39,016 nt of DNA. Origin: a virus. A program made the position numbers and the translations under genes. Positions 1-7,160 of this stretch are shown here, piece by piece. How positions within the stretch are numbered: position 1 is the stretch's first letter; each line of letters begins with the position of its first letter. The notes beneath the pieces are model-generated. The model made no database searches. It had not been told where the DNA came from and worked only from the letters and a program-made list of their open reading frames with translations. The DNA lies in the IMG/VR virus record IMGVR_UViG_3300045941_000256, positions 1 through 39,016 of that record; one strand, written 5' to 3'.

Positions 1-126
1 TCTCGCGCATTTGCGTGCCGTGTTCCGCCCAGTACGCATGCGGCGCCCGATTGCGGACCACCGCGCGCGCCCCAAACCGCAGGTAGGCCGTCTCCATCGT
101 CATCGACAGGCCGCGCCGTAAGTTGC
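1..126. repeat. terminal direct repeat, left copy (contig closure)
   Basis: Bases 1-126 are identical to 38889-39014. The first difference is base 127 (T) against 39015 (C). A gene read across the join stays in frame, so this is the overlap of a circular or circularly permuted molecule and not two separate genomic copies. An overlap near 127 bp is typical of assembler k-mer closure, so it need not be a physical terminal repeat. Confidence 0.9.
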
Positions 127-292
127 TCGTCCACTCGTGTTCGGCATACTTCGCATCCATCTGCCGAAACGCATCTTCGGCATGGGCCTGGACGATCGCC
201 CCGGCCTCAGTCGAAAGCTCCTCCGGCAGGCGCCGGAGCGCTTCCCGCAGTTCCGTCAGTCCCTCGATCGTCAGTTCGTTGTGGGCTCCCAC
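1..292 (-). CDS. HK97 gp10-like head-tail/tail completion protein, N-terminal part
   Basis: This is the N-terminal two thirds of a gene cut by the contig ends; the rest lies at 38734-38888. Joined across the closure it gives about 148 aa. The start is GTG at 292, with GGAGG nine bases upstream; it begins VGAHNELTIEGLTELREAL. The N-terminal helix with 'GLTELREALRRLPEEL' and the basic C-terminus fit the HK97 gp10 family, whose members act at the head-tail joint or tail completion. It overlaps the upstream head-tail joining gene by 86 bases. The two contig ends disagree at one base (127 versus 39015), which would make a Ser or a Gly in this protein. Family assignment is from context and general pattern. 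Confidence 0.8.
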   Translation of the reverse strand, partial: MGAHNELTIEGLTELREALRRLPEELSTEAGAIVQAHAEDAFRQMDAKYAEHEWTSNLRRGLSMTMETAYLRFGARAVVRNRAPHAYWAEHGTQMRE

Positions 293-650
293 CGCCGAGC
301 ACCTCCGCACACACCAGCGTCAGCGCGAGATTCCGTTCATCGTCGTTCTGCACGCTCTGCACCTCGTAGCGCCGCCCATCCGCGCGCGTGATCCGCGTCT
401 CGACGGTGATTCCCGGGTGATATGGCCCACGCAGCAGATGCGTCGCCGTGGCCTGCGCCGTGCCCGCCACGATTCGCTGCATGTCGGCCGCGGTCGCTTC
501 GTGAATCGAACACCACCAGGCCGGCGGATCCAGCGGCGCCTCGTCTCGCGTAAAGCCGCCGTCGCCGTCCGGCACCGACACCCCCGGCTGCGCGAGCGCC
601 ACTTTGTGCTCGCGACTGCCGGCGTCGAGGACGATCGTCCGTCTCGCCAT
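207..650 (-). CDS. head-tail joining / head closure protein
   Basis: The 147-aa protein begins MARRTIVLDAGSR. The stretch 'RITRADGRRYEVQSVQNDDE' followed by 'LALTLVCAEV' matches the typical end of the phage head-tail joining family (SPP1 gp16 / HK97 gp7 type), which plugs the connector after packaging. Its place between the gp6-like connector and the gp10-like gene is the standard order. The last about 28 residues are rich in Gly, Pro and Ala and overlap the next gene, so this tail may be a dispensable extension. Start at 650 is 3 bases after the stop of the upstream connector gene. Confidence 0.75.
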   Translation of the reverse strand: MARRTIVLDAGSREHKVALAQPGVSVPDGDGGFTRDEAPLDPPAWWCSIHEATAADMQRIVAGTAQATATHLLRGPYHPGITVETRITRADGRRYEVQSVQNDDERNLALTLVCAEVLGGGSPQRTDDRGTDGTAGSAPAPAGGAFD

Positions 651-653
651 TGG

Positions 654-1268
654 TCAGGCCAGGCTCTCGAGTCGATACGCCTGGATCGCGTCGCGGTAGC
701 TAAACGGCATGTCCTCGGCGCTCAGGCCGACGGCGACCATGTCGCGGCCGCTCGTCACGTAGTGCACCGCCAGGACATTGACGGCATGCGCCAGGATGGG
801 ATCGAGGCTCGCGAAGGTCGCCGCATCCGGACGCCCGAGCGTCGCCTCGAACTCGATCCGATCGGCCCCGGACGGCGGCGGATAGACCTGCAACCGCTCG
901 CGCACGATCCGCCACTGCGTCAGCGCCACGAAGGGCTGGGTGCGGCCGTCGACGGTACGCAGCGTCGCCGCCTGCACCTCACGGACGAGGCCCGGGATCG
1001 GCACGTCGATCCATTTCTGCTGCGGGCCGGGCGTCGGCACATCGGGCCAGGACCACGGCGCATCGTCGGAGGCGACCGTGATGAGGCACGGCGTGGCGAT
1101 GAAGATCCGCTCGGTGTCGTGCTCCGCTTGCTGCCGGGCCGCACTGATGTAGCCCGGCCAGAGCGTCGCCTCTTCGTCCCCCGGCACGATCCGCGCGAGC
1201 GCCTCGAGCTGCGTGGGCGTCAACGGCTCCTCGAGCGGCGGGCCGAGCGGCTCGATCTTTGTCCTCAT
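654..1268 (-). CDS. head-tail connector protein (gp6-like)
   Basis: A 204-aa, mostly helical/beta protein. The C-terminal half ('SLDPILAHAVNVLAVHYVTSGRD') resembles the helix bundle of HK97 gp6-type adaptors, which form a ring under the portal. The middle segment with 'PWSWPDVPTPGP' and a Tyr-Pro-Pro-Pro loop is not recognised. Its start overlaps the preceding 75-aa gene by 4 bases (ATGA), so it is translationally coupled. Assignment rests mainly on position between capsid and head-tail joining genes. Confidence 0.65.
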   Translation of the reverse strand: MRTKIEPLGPPLEEPLTPTQLEALARIVPGDEEATLWPGYISAARQQAEHDTERIFIATPCLITVASDDAPWSWPDVPTPGPQQKWIDVPIPGLVREVQAATLRTVDGRTQPFVALTQWRIVRERLQVYPPPSGADRIEFEATLGRPDAATFASLDPILAHAVNVLAVHYVTSGRDMVAVGLSAEDMPFSYRDAIQAYRLESLA

Positions 1269-1492
1269 GGCTTGTGCTTGCGTGGCCGCCGATAGGTCGC
1301 CGTCGTGACCTCCCCCGGCTGCAACACGACGACGGGCGGCAGGCTCATCGCCGGCCGCGCCGCCGCCAGCAGCTCGTCACGGGCCGGCAACTGCACGATC
1401 ACGATCCGCCGGTCGCCCTCGTCGGCGCTCGTGCAGGTCGTATGCGGCATGTCGTCCACCGGGCACGGCCCCGGATCGCCGAACCGGCTCAC
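1265..1492 (-). CDS. small conserved head-region protein
   Basis: 75 aa. It starts MSRFGDPGPCPVDDMPHTTC and ends in a basic RRPRKHKP tail. The Cys-Pro-Val-Asp and Pro-His-Thr-Thr-Cys pair, followed by a hydrophobic 'IVIVQLPARDELLAA' segment, recurs in small proteins coded just after the capsid gene in related soil phages. Its role is not known; the position suggests a capsid accessory or connector partner. It overlaps both neighbours by 4 bases. Confidence 0.6.
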   Translation of the reverse strand: MSRFGDPGPCPVDDMPHTTCTSADEGDRRIVIVQLPARDELLAAARPAMSLPPVVVLQPGEVTTATYRRPRKHKP

Positions 1493-1857
1493 GGTTTCTT
1501 CCCCGCAATCCAGTTGGTCCCGTTCCAGTGCGCGAACGTGCCGTCGCCGAGCAGCACGTACTGCCCGGTCGTCCAGGCGGTCGCCGGCGAGGCGACAATC
1601 GCGCCCATCCCCGCCCCGAACGTCGCCACCGGTTCGGCGGGGGCCGGCGTCCAGACGCCGGGGATGCCAGCGGTCGCGCCGGTCGCCGTCGGCCCGTTGT
1701 TACTCCAGCCCGGGCGCGTCATGTCCAGCGGGACGGCCGGCGGTTCGCTCGCGGAGATCCCGCCATTCGGCGGCGAGTTGCTCCAGCCCGGCGTCGGCTC
1801 CGCAAACTGCGTCGGCGCCTCTGGCGGCGTCGGCGGCGTCGGTTCTTCGTCGGCCAT
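1489..1857 (-). CDS. Pro/Gly-rich virion protein, possible head fibre
   Basis: 122 aa. Residues 1-75 are low complexity (Pro, Thr, Gly, Ala) with imperfect repeats around PGWSN ('PTPGWSNSPP', 'TRPGWSNNGP', 'PGVWTPAP'). The last 30 residues ('TTGQYVLLGDGTFAHWNG') form a compact Trp/Tyr/Gly module seen at the end of head-decoration or fibre-like proteins. A GGAG ribosome site precedes ATG 1857. An HNH gene separates it from the capsid gene, so it was probably next to the capsid gene before that insertion. Function is inferred from composition and position. Confidence 0.6.
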   Translation of the reverse strand: MADEEPTPPTPPEAPTQFAEPTPGWSNSPPNGGISASEPPAVPLDMTRPGWSNNGPTATGATAGIPGVWTPAPAEPVATFGAGMGAIVASPATAWTTGQYVLLGDGTFAHWNGTNWIAGKKP

Positions 1858-1878
1858 TTAATGCACTCCTTCGGTCGT

Positions 1879-2475
1879 CTATGAAGCCTTGCCCACTGGT
1901 GCGTTAAGGCCGACGGCTTCAATGTCGTGAGAGCCACACGCCCGGCACCGAAACCGACAATCAGTGCCGTGCCTCCCCTGATGAAGCTCGAGGTTCTCCG
2001 GCCTGTTGTCTGTTTTGTCACCATTGATGTGGTGCACCGTTTCCGACACCAGTAACGGACGCCCGAGTTTGCGCGCCATCACGAGACGGTGTTCGAGCAT
2101 CGAGCTGCTGCGCCAACCCGATGGGCGCTCATGCGGGGGCACGTAAATGCGGATATAGCCTTCTGCGGTCAGATAGCGTGCGCCGTCACCCCTAACGGGG
2201 CGCCCTCCGGCGTGTTGGTTCCGGTCTTTGCATTGTGGCGAGCAGTAACACCGCCACCCGCGTCGGTTGTTCTCCGTTGAGCGATGCGGTGGAATTTCGA
2301 ATGGTGACCCGCAGCCAGCGCACGTGACGGTGATCCAGGCGAGCTTACGGGCGCCTGCATCAGCTCTCGTCTTGGTTTTCAACCCTCGGCACGCGGGAGA
2401 GCAATTCTTGCGCTTCGAAGATGGATATCGCACCTCGAATGCGGCTCCACACGCACGACAGGTTCGCGTCACCAT
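1879..2475 (-). CDS. HNH homing endonuclease with N-terminal zinc fingers
   Basis: 198 aa. Two Cys4-type modules lie in the first 90 residues (CRACG...CSPAC and CAGCG...CSPQC). The HNH core follows: 'MLEHRLVMARKLGRPL', then 'VHHINGDKTDNRPENLEL'. A last CRACGSHD finger is near the C-terminus. This is the usual architecture of free-standing phage HNH homing nucleases, which nick DNA at intron-less alleles. It sits between the capsid gene and the head-fibre candidate, with its own ribosome site (GGAG). Its codons are visibly less GC-rich than the flanking structural genes, which points to recent acquisition. Confidence 0.88.
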   Translation of the reverse strand: MVTRTCRACGAAFEVRYPSSKRKNCSPACRGLKTKTRADAGARKLAWITVTCAGCGSPFEIPPHRSTENNRRGWRCYCSPQCKDRNQHAGGRPVRGDGARYLTAEGYIRIYVPPHERPSGWRSSSMLEHRLVMARKLGRPLLVSETVHHINGDKTDNRPENLELHQGRHGTDCRFRCRACGSHDIEAVGLNAPVGKAS

Positions 2476-2493
2476 TCGCTGTTTTCTCCTAGT

Positions 2494-3774
2494 TCAGTTC
2501 AACGACGTAACCTTACCGAACGCTCCTGGCCTATAAACTGCCAACGCGAGGCGCTCCTCAGCTCTGATTGCTACGAGGTTCTTGATGAAGAAGTCCTGAT
2601 GCGAATTCGAAGCTTCAACTCTGATGCCACCTTTCCTAAACACTTGCGACATCGTGCCGAAGGCGCCGACGAGCGCGGTGTTCGCGACGATCGACGGCGT
2701 GATCGCAACGGGCGTGCCCCAGAGGCTGGCGGTCGGCAACGACGAGAACGGCCCGCCGCCGAAGTACTGGCCCTGCTGGTCCTTCGAGGTCGCGATGGTG
2801 AACCAGTTCGCCGGGTTGATCACGACGCCGTCCGGGTAGACGTAGGCCGTCGAGGCGATCGCGGCGATCTGCCGGAGGATCGCATCGGCGTTGGTTTCCG
2901 GCGGCGTGGCGCCGCTGTTGCGGGCGACGTCCGCCGCGAGGCCGGACCGATTCATGATGCCCCGGATGTTGGGCGGCGTGCCGTTGCCGTTCAGTAGTTG
3001 GTCTTCCTCGGCGAGCTGCACGCCCAGCGTCAACCGCGCGTCGATGTACGACGAGATGGCCGCGACGTCCTCGAGCAGCTCCTCGGTGACCGGCAACCAG
3101 TGCGCGATCTTCGAGACCGGGTCCGTCTTCTGGTCGAACACGAGCGCGCTTTCCGGTTTCGCGGCGCCCTCGGCGACCGGCGCAGCGGCGTTGGTGAACG
3201 TCGTTTCCACCATGTAGACGATGGAGTTCGACGTCGCCGTGCCGCTCGCCATCAGGTCGGCCACCACCAACCGCTTGAACAGGACCGGCTGGATGCCCGG
3301 GATGTATTGCGGCACGAGCAGCTTGCCGCCGGAGGCCGGGTCCTCGGTCAACGTGGTCGCGAGGATGCAGTCGACGGGCGGCGAGGCCCACGCCCCGTTG
3401 CGCCGATGCCCGCCCTGGCGCAGGAAGGTCTGGACGTCGGCGTTCTGCACGAACTGCTGCCCGATGCTTCGCCGCTCCCGCGACAGGCCGCCGCGTGCGG
3501 GCTCTAGATCGCCCGTGATCGCCGTGATGGCCGCCAGCATGTCGGCTTGGCCGCGGGCCCGCCCGAGCTTCGCCTCGTACTCCAGGCACTCGTTCTGGAG
3601 CGCCTTGATCGCGCCGAGCTCCTCGTCCGTCATCAAGCGCCCGACGACCGCGGGCTCAGTGGCCGTCGCCGGCTTCACGACATGGTCCTGGCAGGCGCGC
3701 GCCGTGCGTTCCGTCAGGTCCTTGACCTGCTGTTTCTTCGCGCGGAGGTCCGACTCAATTTGTGCGACGTTCAT
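2494..3774 (-). CDS. major capsid protein, HK97 fold
   Basis: 426 aa starting MNVAQIESDLRAKKQQVKDL at ATG 3774. The first about 110 residues are charged and helical, as in the HK97 delta domain that acts as internal scaffold and is removed by the prohead protease. The remainder carries HK97-type signatures: 'LVPQYIPGIQPVLFKRLVV', 'TDPVSKIAHWLPVTEELLED' and, near the end, 'IRVEASNSHQDFFIKN' plus 'RAEERLALAVYRPGAFGKV'. It directly follows the S49 protease gene (20-base overlap) and portal. The C-terminus ends just before the HNH insertion. Confidence 0.93.
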   Translation of the reverse strand: MNVAQIESDLRAKKQQVKDLTERTARACQDHVVKPATATEPAVVGRLMTDEELGAIKALQNECLEYEAKLGRARGQADMLAAITAITGDLEPARGGLSRERRSIGQQFVQNADVQTFLRQGGHRRNGAWASPPVDCILATTLTEDPASGGKLLVPQYIPGIQPVLFKRLVVADLMASGTATSNSIVYMVETTFTNAAAPVAEGAAKPESALVFDQKTDPVSKIAHWLPVTEELLEDVAAISSYIDARLTLGVQLAEEDQLLNGNGTPPNIRGIMNRSGLAADVARNSGATPPETNADAILRQIAAIASTAYVYPDGVVINPANWFTIATSKDQQGQYFGGGPFSSLPTASLWGTPVAITPSIVANTALVGAFGTMSQVFRKGGIRVEASNSHQDFFIKNLVAIRAEERLALAVYRPGAFGKVTSLN

Positions 3775-4756
3775 GGTGTTCCTCGTAGTCGAAGTACGAC
3801 CGCAACATGACGAGTTGACTCTCGAGCCCGCGTCGCCGCTCCTGGGCCGTGGCCGATGAAGGCTCCTGGGCCGTGGCATCGAACGGATCGAAGTCCGCGT
3901 CGGCGTCGCCCGCGGTCCGGGGCGCGCCGAAGCGTTCCAAGGTCTCGTCGAGCGTCGCGATCCGGGTGACCATGCCCGCGGCGAGCGCCGCATCGGAGGT
4001 CAGCAGGCGACCCTGGCCGTAGCCCGCGCGCACCGTCTCAGCGGAGGTGCCGCGGCCGATCGCGATGTCCTCGACAAACCAGCTGTAGTACTTGTCGACG
4101 GTTGCCAGGCGATGCGCCCGTGCCTCGTCGGTGAGCGTCCCGCCATCGACCCCTTCGCCCTTGAATTTGCCGGCGGCGAACACCTCGCGCTTGATCCCGA
4201 GCTTCTCGAGCGCGGCGGAGACGTCGTCGTACATCGTGAACACGCCGACCGATCCCACGAGCGCCGACGGCGAGGCGGTGACCTCGGTCGCGCAGCTCCC
4301 CACCCAGTACGCCGCGGAGGCCATCAGATGTTCGGCCACGGCGACAATCGGCACCTTCGCACGGGCCTTCAGCAACGCGCGGGCGAACTCGCGCGCGCCG
4401 GCGACGTTGCCGCCCGGCGAATTGACGTCGAGCACGATGGCTTTGGGATTGGTGGCGAGCGCCGCCTCCAGGTCGCGCGTCAGGCCTTCGAATGACGCGC
4501 CGCCGGACATGGCGCTGAACAGGTTCATGCGGGGCGCGAGGACCCCCTGAATCGGGATCACCGCGACGCCGCCCTCCGCGCGCTTGTCCGGCCGCGTCGA
4601 TCGCACTTTCATCGCCGCCTGCACCGTGGCCGGGTCGGGCGCCTCGCCCGCCAGCTTGCGCGCCAAGATGCCGGCCAGGACCGGCCGCCACTCGTCACTG
4701 AGCGCCCACGGGTGATCGACGACGAAGGCGAGGACGTGGCTCAGTGGATCGTGCAT
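3755..4756 (-). CDS. prohead protease, S49 (SppA/ClpP-fold) family
   Basis: 333 aa. A ClpP/crotonase-type core spans residues 65-260. 'VLDVNSPGGNVAGA' (109-122) is the substrate-binding Gly-rich strand. 'LMASAAYWVGS' carries the predicted nucleophile Ser147, and 'AGKFKGEG' supplies the general-base Lys (197 or 199). S49 proteases replace the herpes-type protease in many HK97-like phages and trim the capsid delta domain. The tail after residue 275 is acidic with a duplicated 'ATAQE' phrase. It overlaps the portal gene upstream and the capsid gene downstream. Confidence 0.92.
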   Translation of the reverse strand: MHDPLSHVLAFVVDHPWALSDEWRPVLAGILARKLAGEAPDPATVQAAMKVRSTRPDKRAEGGVAVIPIQGVLAPRMNLFSAMSGGASFEGLTRDLEAALATNPKAIVLDVNSPGGNVAGAREFARALLKARAKVPIVAVAEHLMASAAYWVGSCATEVTASPSALVGSVGVFTMYDDVSAALEKLGIKREVFAAGKFKGEGVDGGTLTDEARAHRLATVDKYYSWFVEDIAIGRGTSAETVRAGYGQGRLLTSDAALAAGMVTRIATLDETLERFGAPRTAGDADADFDPFDATAQEPSSATAQERRRGLESQLVMLRSYFDYEEHHERRTN

Positions 4757-6282
4757 GGCGGCACCTCGCGGCTCTCGGCGAAGGCATCCCCGCCGTCAGC
4801 CAGCAGCTTGTAGGTCTCAGCAGCAATCCGCCCGGCATAGCCGACCGCCCGGGCGCCGAGGATGGGGCCGAGATCCTCGGCCAGTTCGCAAATCGCGCGC
4901 TCGACGTCGAACGCCTCGGCGCGCGCATGGCGGGGCTCCTTGTTGACGCGGCTCGCCTGCCGCTCCCAGGAGGCGCGGACGATCCGAGCGAAGGTGTCGT
5001 CGACCGGGACCGCGGCGCTCGCGACCATCGGCGCCCCACTCCCCGCGGGCCCGCCCTGCTGCGCGGCGAGCTGGTCGGCGGTCGGATCATCGGCAATCCG
5101 CGGCAGGTTCAGCCGGGCGCGCGCCTCGTTCGCCGTCATGAAGGGCCGCCCGACCGAGACGCGCAGCGACGAGGTCTGCTCCTCGAAACTGCCCTTCAGT
5201 TTTTCCGCGATGTTGAACTCGAAGTAGGTCTGTCGCGGATCGTCGATTTCCATGAGCAGCCCGAGCTCGAACTGCTGCTGCACCATCTGGCACCACGGCC
5301 CCATCGTGTCGGCATAGAGCTGCTTGTGCTGCTCTTTGATGTTGCTGAACGTCGCGTGCTCGAGGATCCCGACCATCGGGAGCGGGATGTGGTACGCCGA
5401 GGCGCACTCCTCGCGCGTCAACTTGCGCGAGGCGATGTACTCGGACTGCTCCGACGAGAACGCCGTCGCCTTCCACGTCATCCCGTCTTCGAGCACCGGC
5501 ACGAGGCCGGCGTTCGCCGGCCCCTGATAGCGTTCGGCCCACTGGCGGCGCCATTCCTGCTTCTGGTCGCGGGTCCATTTCGGGGCATCGCGCGGTCGCT
5601 CGATGACGCCCTCGATGCGCGACGCATTGGCCCAGTACGCCTCGCGGTTGGTGGCGGCCGCCTCCTCGGTCGCGAGCAGCCGGCGTAACGTCTCGAGCGG
5701 CGAGAGGCCGACGGTCGAGTCCAGCGGGTTGTAGCCACGGAAGGCGATGACGTCGTTCGCGTCGAGCGGCTTGACGCCTTCGCTCGTGTGCCAGGCGTAG
5801 GCGCGCGGCATCAGATAGCCGTCCGGCCAGATCTCCTCGGGCGGCAGCCGGACGAGCATGACGCGCGCCTCGCCCGCCCGGAACGGCACGCCGGCCTCGT
5901 AGAAATCCTGCTTGACCACGACGCGGAGCTTCCAGAGATAGGCGTTGAAGTAGATCCCCAGGTCGCCCATCACGCCTTCCATCAGGCCGTAGGCCGTAGT
6001 GAAGGGGTTGGGCCGCTCGATCCACTTCGCGAGCGGACTCGTGTCCGGCGACAGGTGCTCGCGGTCGGTGTCCGACACGCGGCGGTAGCCGTGCAGCCCG
6101 ATCTGGGCCATGTTCCGGGAGAGGAAATCCACGCAGGTCCGCACGTTCGACTGCGTCGCGTAGATCGCGGCGTAGCTCGACCCCAGCCCGGGAAACGAGG
6201 CGCCCCCGCCGCTCGATGAGGCGTACCGCAGCGGCTTCTTCGCGAGCCGGGTCAGTTCGCCGCCGCTCTGCACGATCGGCAT
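4741..6282 (-). CDS. portal protein, HK97 family
   Basis: 513 aa. Portal hallmarks include 'NVRTCVDFLSRNMAQIGLHGY' near the N-terminus, 'FNAYLWKLR', 'DVIAFRGYNPLDSTVGLSPL' (typical 'GLSPLE' motif), 'LTREECASAYHIPLPMVG' and 'RPFMTANEARARLNLPRI' near residue 390. Twelve copies form the DNA-translocating vertex and bind the terminase. Start ATG 6282 overlaps the stop of the 74-aa gene (TAATG). The last about 90 residues form a charged extension that may contact the protease or scaffold. Confidence 0.94.
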   Translation of the reverse strand: MPIVQSGGELTRLAKKPLRYASSSGGGASFPGLGSSYAAIYATQSNVRTCVDFLSRNMAQIGLHGYRRVSDTDREHLSPDTSPLAKWIERPNPFTTAYGLMEGVMGDLGIYFNAYLWKLRVVVKQDFYEAGVPFRAGEARVMLVRLPPEEIWPDGYLMPRAYAWHTSEGVKPLDANDVIAFRGYNPLDSTVGLSPLETLRRLLATEEAAATNREAYWANASRIEGVIERPRDAPKWTRDQKQEWRRQWAERYQGPANAGLVPVLEDGMTWKATAFSSEQSEYIASRKLTREECASAYHIPLPMVGILEHATFSNIKEQHKQLYADTMGPWCQMVQQQFELGLLMEIDDPRQTYFEFNIAEKLKGSFEEQTSSLRVSVGRPFMTANEARARLNLPRIADDPTADQLAAQQGGPAGSGAPMVASAAVPVDDTFARIVRASWERQASRVNKEPRHARAEAFDVERAICELAEDLGPILGARAVGYAGRIAAETYKLLADGGDAFAESREVPPCTIH

Positions 6283-6506
6283 TAGGACGGTACCTGGATG
6301 AAGGCGACCTGCTCTCGGTGGACCACGACCTCGCCATCCACCGTGGTCGGCGGCACGGTGCCCTTTAAGACTTCGACGTCCCGCAGCACCAGCCAGGGGC
6401 CGCGACTGCGCCAGAGCACGCCTTTAATCGCCGTGTCGTCGTCGAAGGTCAGATTGACGATGACCGTCCGCAACAGGCACGGCGGCCGCCACCAGAGCCA
6501 CGCCAC
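6282..6506 (-). CDS. small conserved protein between terminase and portal
   Basis: 74 aa. It begins MAWLWWRPPCLLRTVIVNLT and ends 'GEVVVHREQVAFIQVPS'. The pattern 'VIVNL..D.AI.GVLW...GPWLVLRD.E.LK', then 'VDGEVVVHRE.VAFIQV', is common for small proteins just upstream of portal genes in actinobacterial and soil siphoviruses. It looks like a small beta-barrel, Sm-like in rhythm. No function is established. It is coupled to portal by TAATG. Confidence 0.75.
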   Translation of the reverse strand: MAWLWWRPPCLLRTVIVNLTFDDDTAIKGVLWRSRGPWLVLRDVEVLKGTVPPTTVDGEVVVHREQVAFIQVPS

Positions 6507-6568
6507 GCGGTAGAGAGTCTGCTTACGAAAGTCGGGGAGGTCGACTAGACAGTTGTGAACAGCGATCT

Positions 6569-6757
6569 TTAGTAGTCGTCCGGGTCGTCGGTGGGTGGTT
6601 CGAGGCGAATCTGGCGGTTGCCAACGCGATGCACGCCCGGTTGACGTCCCTCCCGGACGCGTCGATATACGCTCAAGGGATGCTCACGCGTCACGTACGC
6701 ATACTCTTTCACCGTCAGGCACTGTTCACGAAGCCGGTCTAGTTCCTTCTTGGTCAC
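6569..6757 (-). CDS. small helix-turn-helix protein (excisionase/HTH_17-like)
   Basis: 62 aa from GTG 6757 (MTKKELDRLREQCLTVKEYA). 'LTVKEYAYVTREHPLSVYRRVREGRQPGV..VGNRQIRL' fits the short MerR/AlpA winged HTH: a turn at the start of the recognition helix, then a Gly-Asn-Arg wing. The start overlaps the HNH gene stop (GTGA), so the two form a cassette inside the packaging operon. It may regulate the cassette or guide the nuclease; this is inferred. Confidence 0.7.
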   Translation of the reverse strand: MTKKELDRLREQCLTVKEYAYVTREHPLSVYRRVREGRQPGVHRVGNRQIRLEPPTDDPDDY

Positions 6758-7104
6758 ACAGGGAGGCGGCGTCGCGCGCACGCCTTGTGGATGGGTTGAA
6801 GATTGCCGAGGAGGTGCGGGCCGCCTTGCGACATCGGCACAATATGGCGGATGGCGAATTCGTCACATCCGACCGGTTCTCCACAGGCACCGCACCGGCC
6901 GTCGGTCTTCGCATACACCAGACGAAGGTCCACGAAATCCCACGGCACGTCCGCTTGACGAGCTCTCACTTCCTGCGCGGCCTGCAGCCGTCGCAGCCGC
7001 GGCGATGGCAGGCCGCCGCGATATCGATGCTCACGATGAGAGACGCGGAAGCCGCCGGCCATCTGGATTCGATCAATCTCGCTTCGAATCAGCGCGTCAC
7101 TCAT
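6754..7104 (-). CDS. HNH endonuclease (inserted between terminase and portal)
   Basis: 116 aa beginning MSDALIRSEIDRIQMAGGFR. A C-terminal zinc-HNH domain reads 'CGACGEPVGCDEFAIRHIVP', then 'GGPHLLGNLQPIHKACARRR'. HIVP, NLQP and HKAC give the H-N-H order. It has its own AAGGTG ribosome site and a TATACT box 31 bases upstream, whereas the surrounding genes are packed. That, and the coupled HTH gene, suggest a mobile cassette. An alternative role is packaging-site nicking, as for HNH proteins next to terminases, but gene order here (after the large subunit) favours homing. Confidence 0.8.
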   Translation of the reverse strand: MSDALIRSEIDRIQMAGGFRVSHREHRYRGGLPSPRLRRLQAAQEVRARQADVPWDFVDLRLVYAKTDGRCGACGEPVGCDEFAIRHIVPMSQGGPHLLGNLQPIHKACARRRLPV

Positions 7105-7134
7105 CGTGAGCCACCTTAGGCACCTGGCCGGAAA

Positions 7135-7140
7135 AGTATA
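7135..7140 (-). promoter_or_regulatory. possible -10 box before the HNH/HTH cassette
   Basis: On the minus strand TATACT stands out in GC-rich sequence between the terminase stop (7161) and the HNH start (7104). No good -35 hexamer is seen 16-18 bases upstream. A weak independent promoter is plausible but not shown. Confidence 0.35.
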
Positions 7141-7160
7141 CGCCGTCGCTGTGACGACGA

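Noticed and set aside
1-126. Physical terminal repeat as in T7-like phages
   Set aside because: The overlap length is close to a common assembly k-mer, and a gene runs through it uninterrupted with no packaging-site features.
2494-3993. Capsid gene starting upstream at 3993
   Set aside because: The extra 73 residues are Arg/Ser/Pro-rich and overlap the protease gene; the delta-domain sequence begins at ATG 3774.
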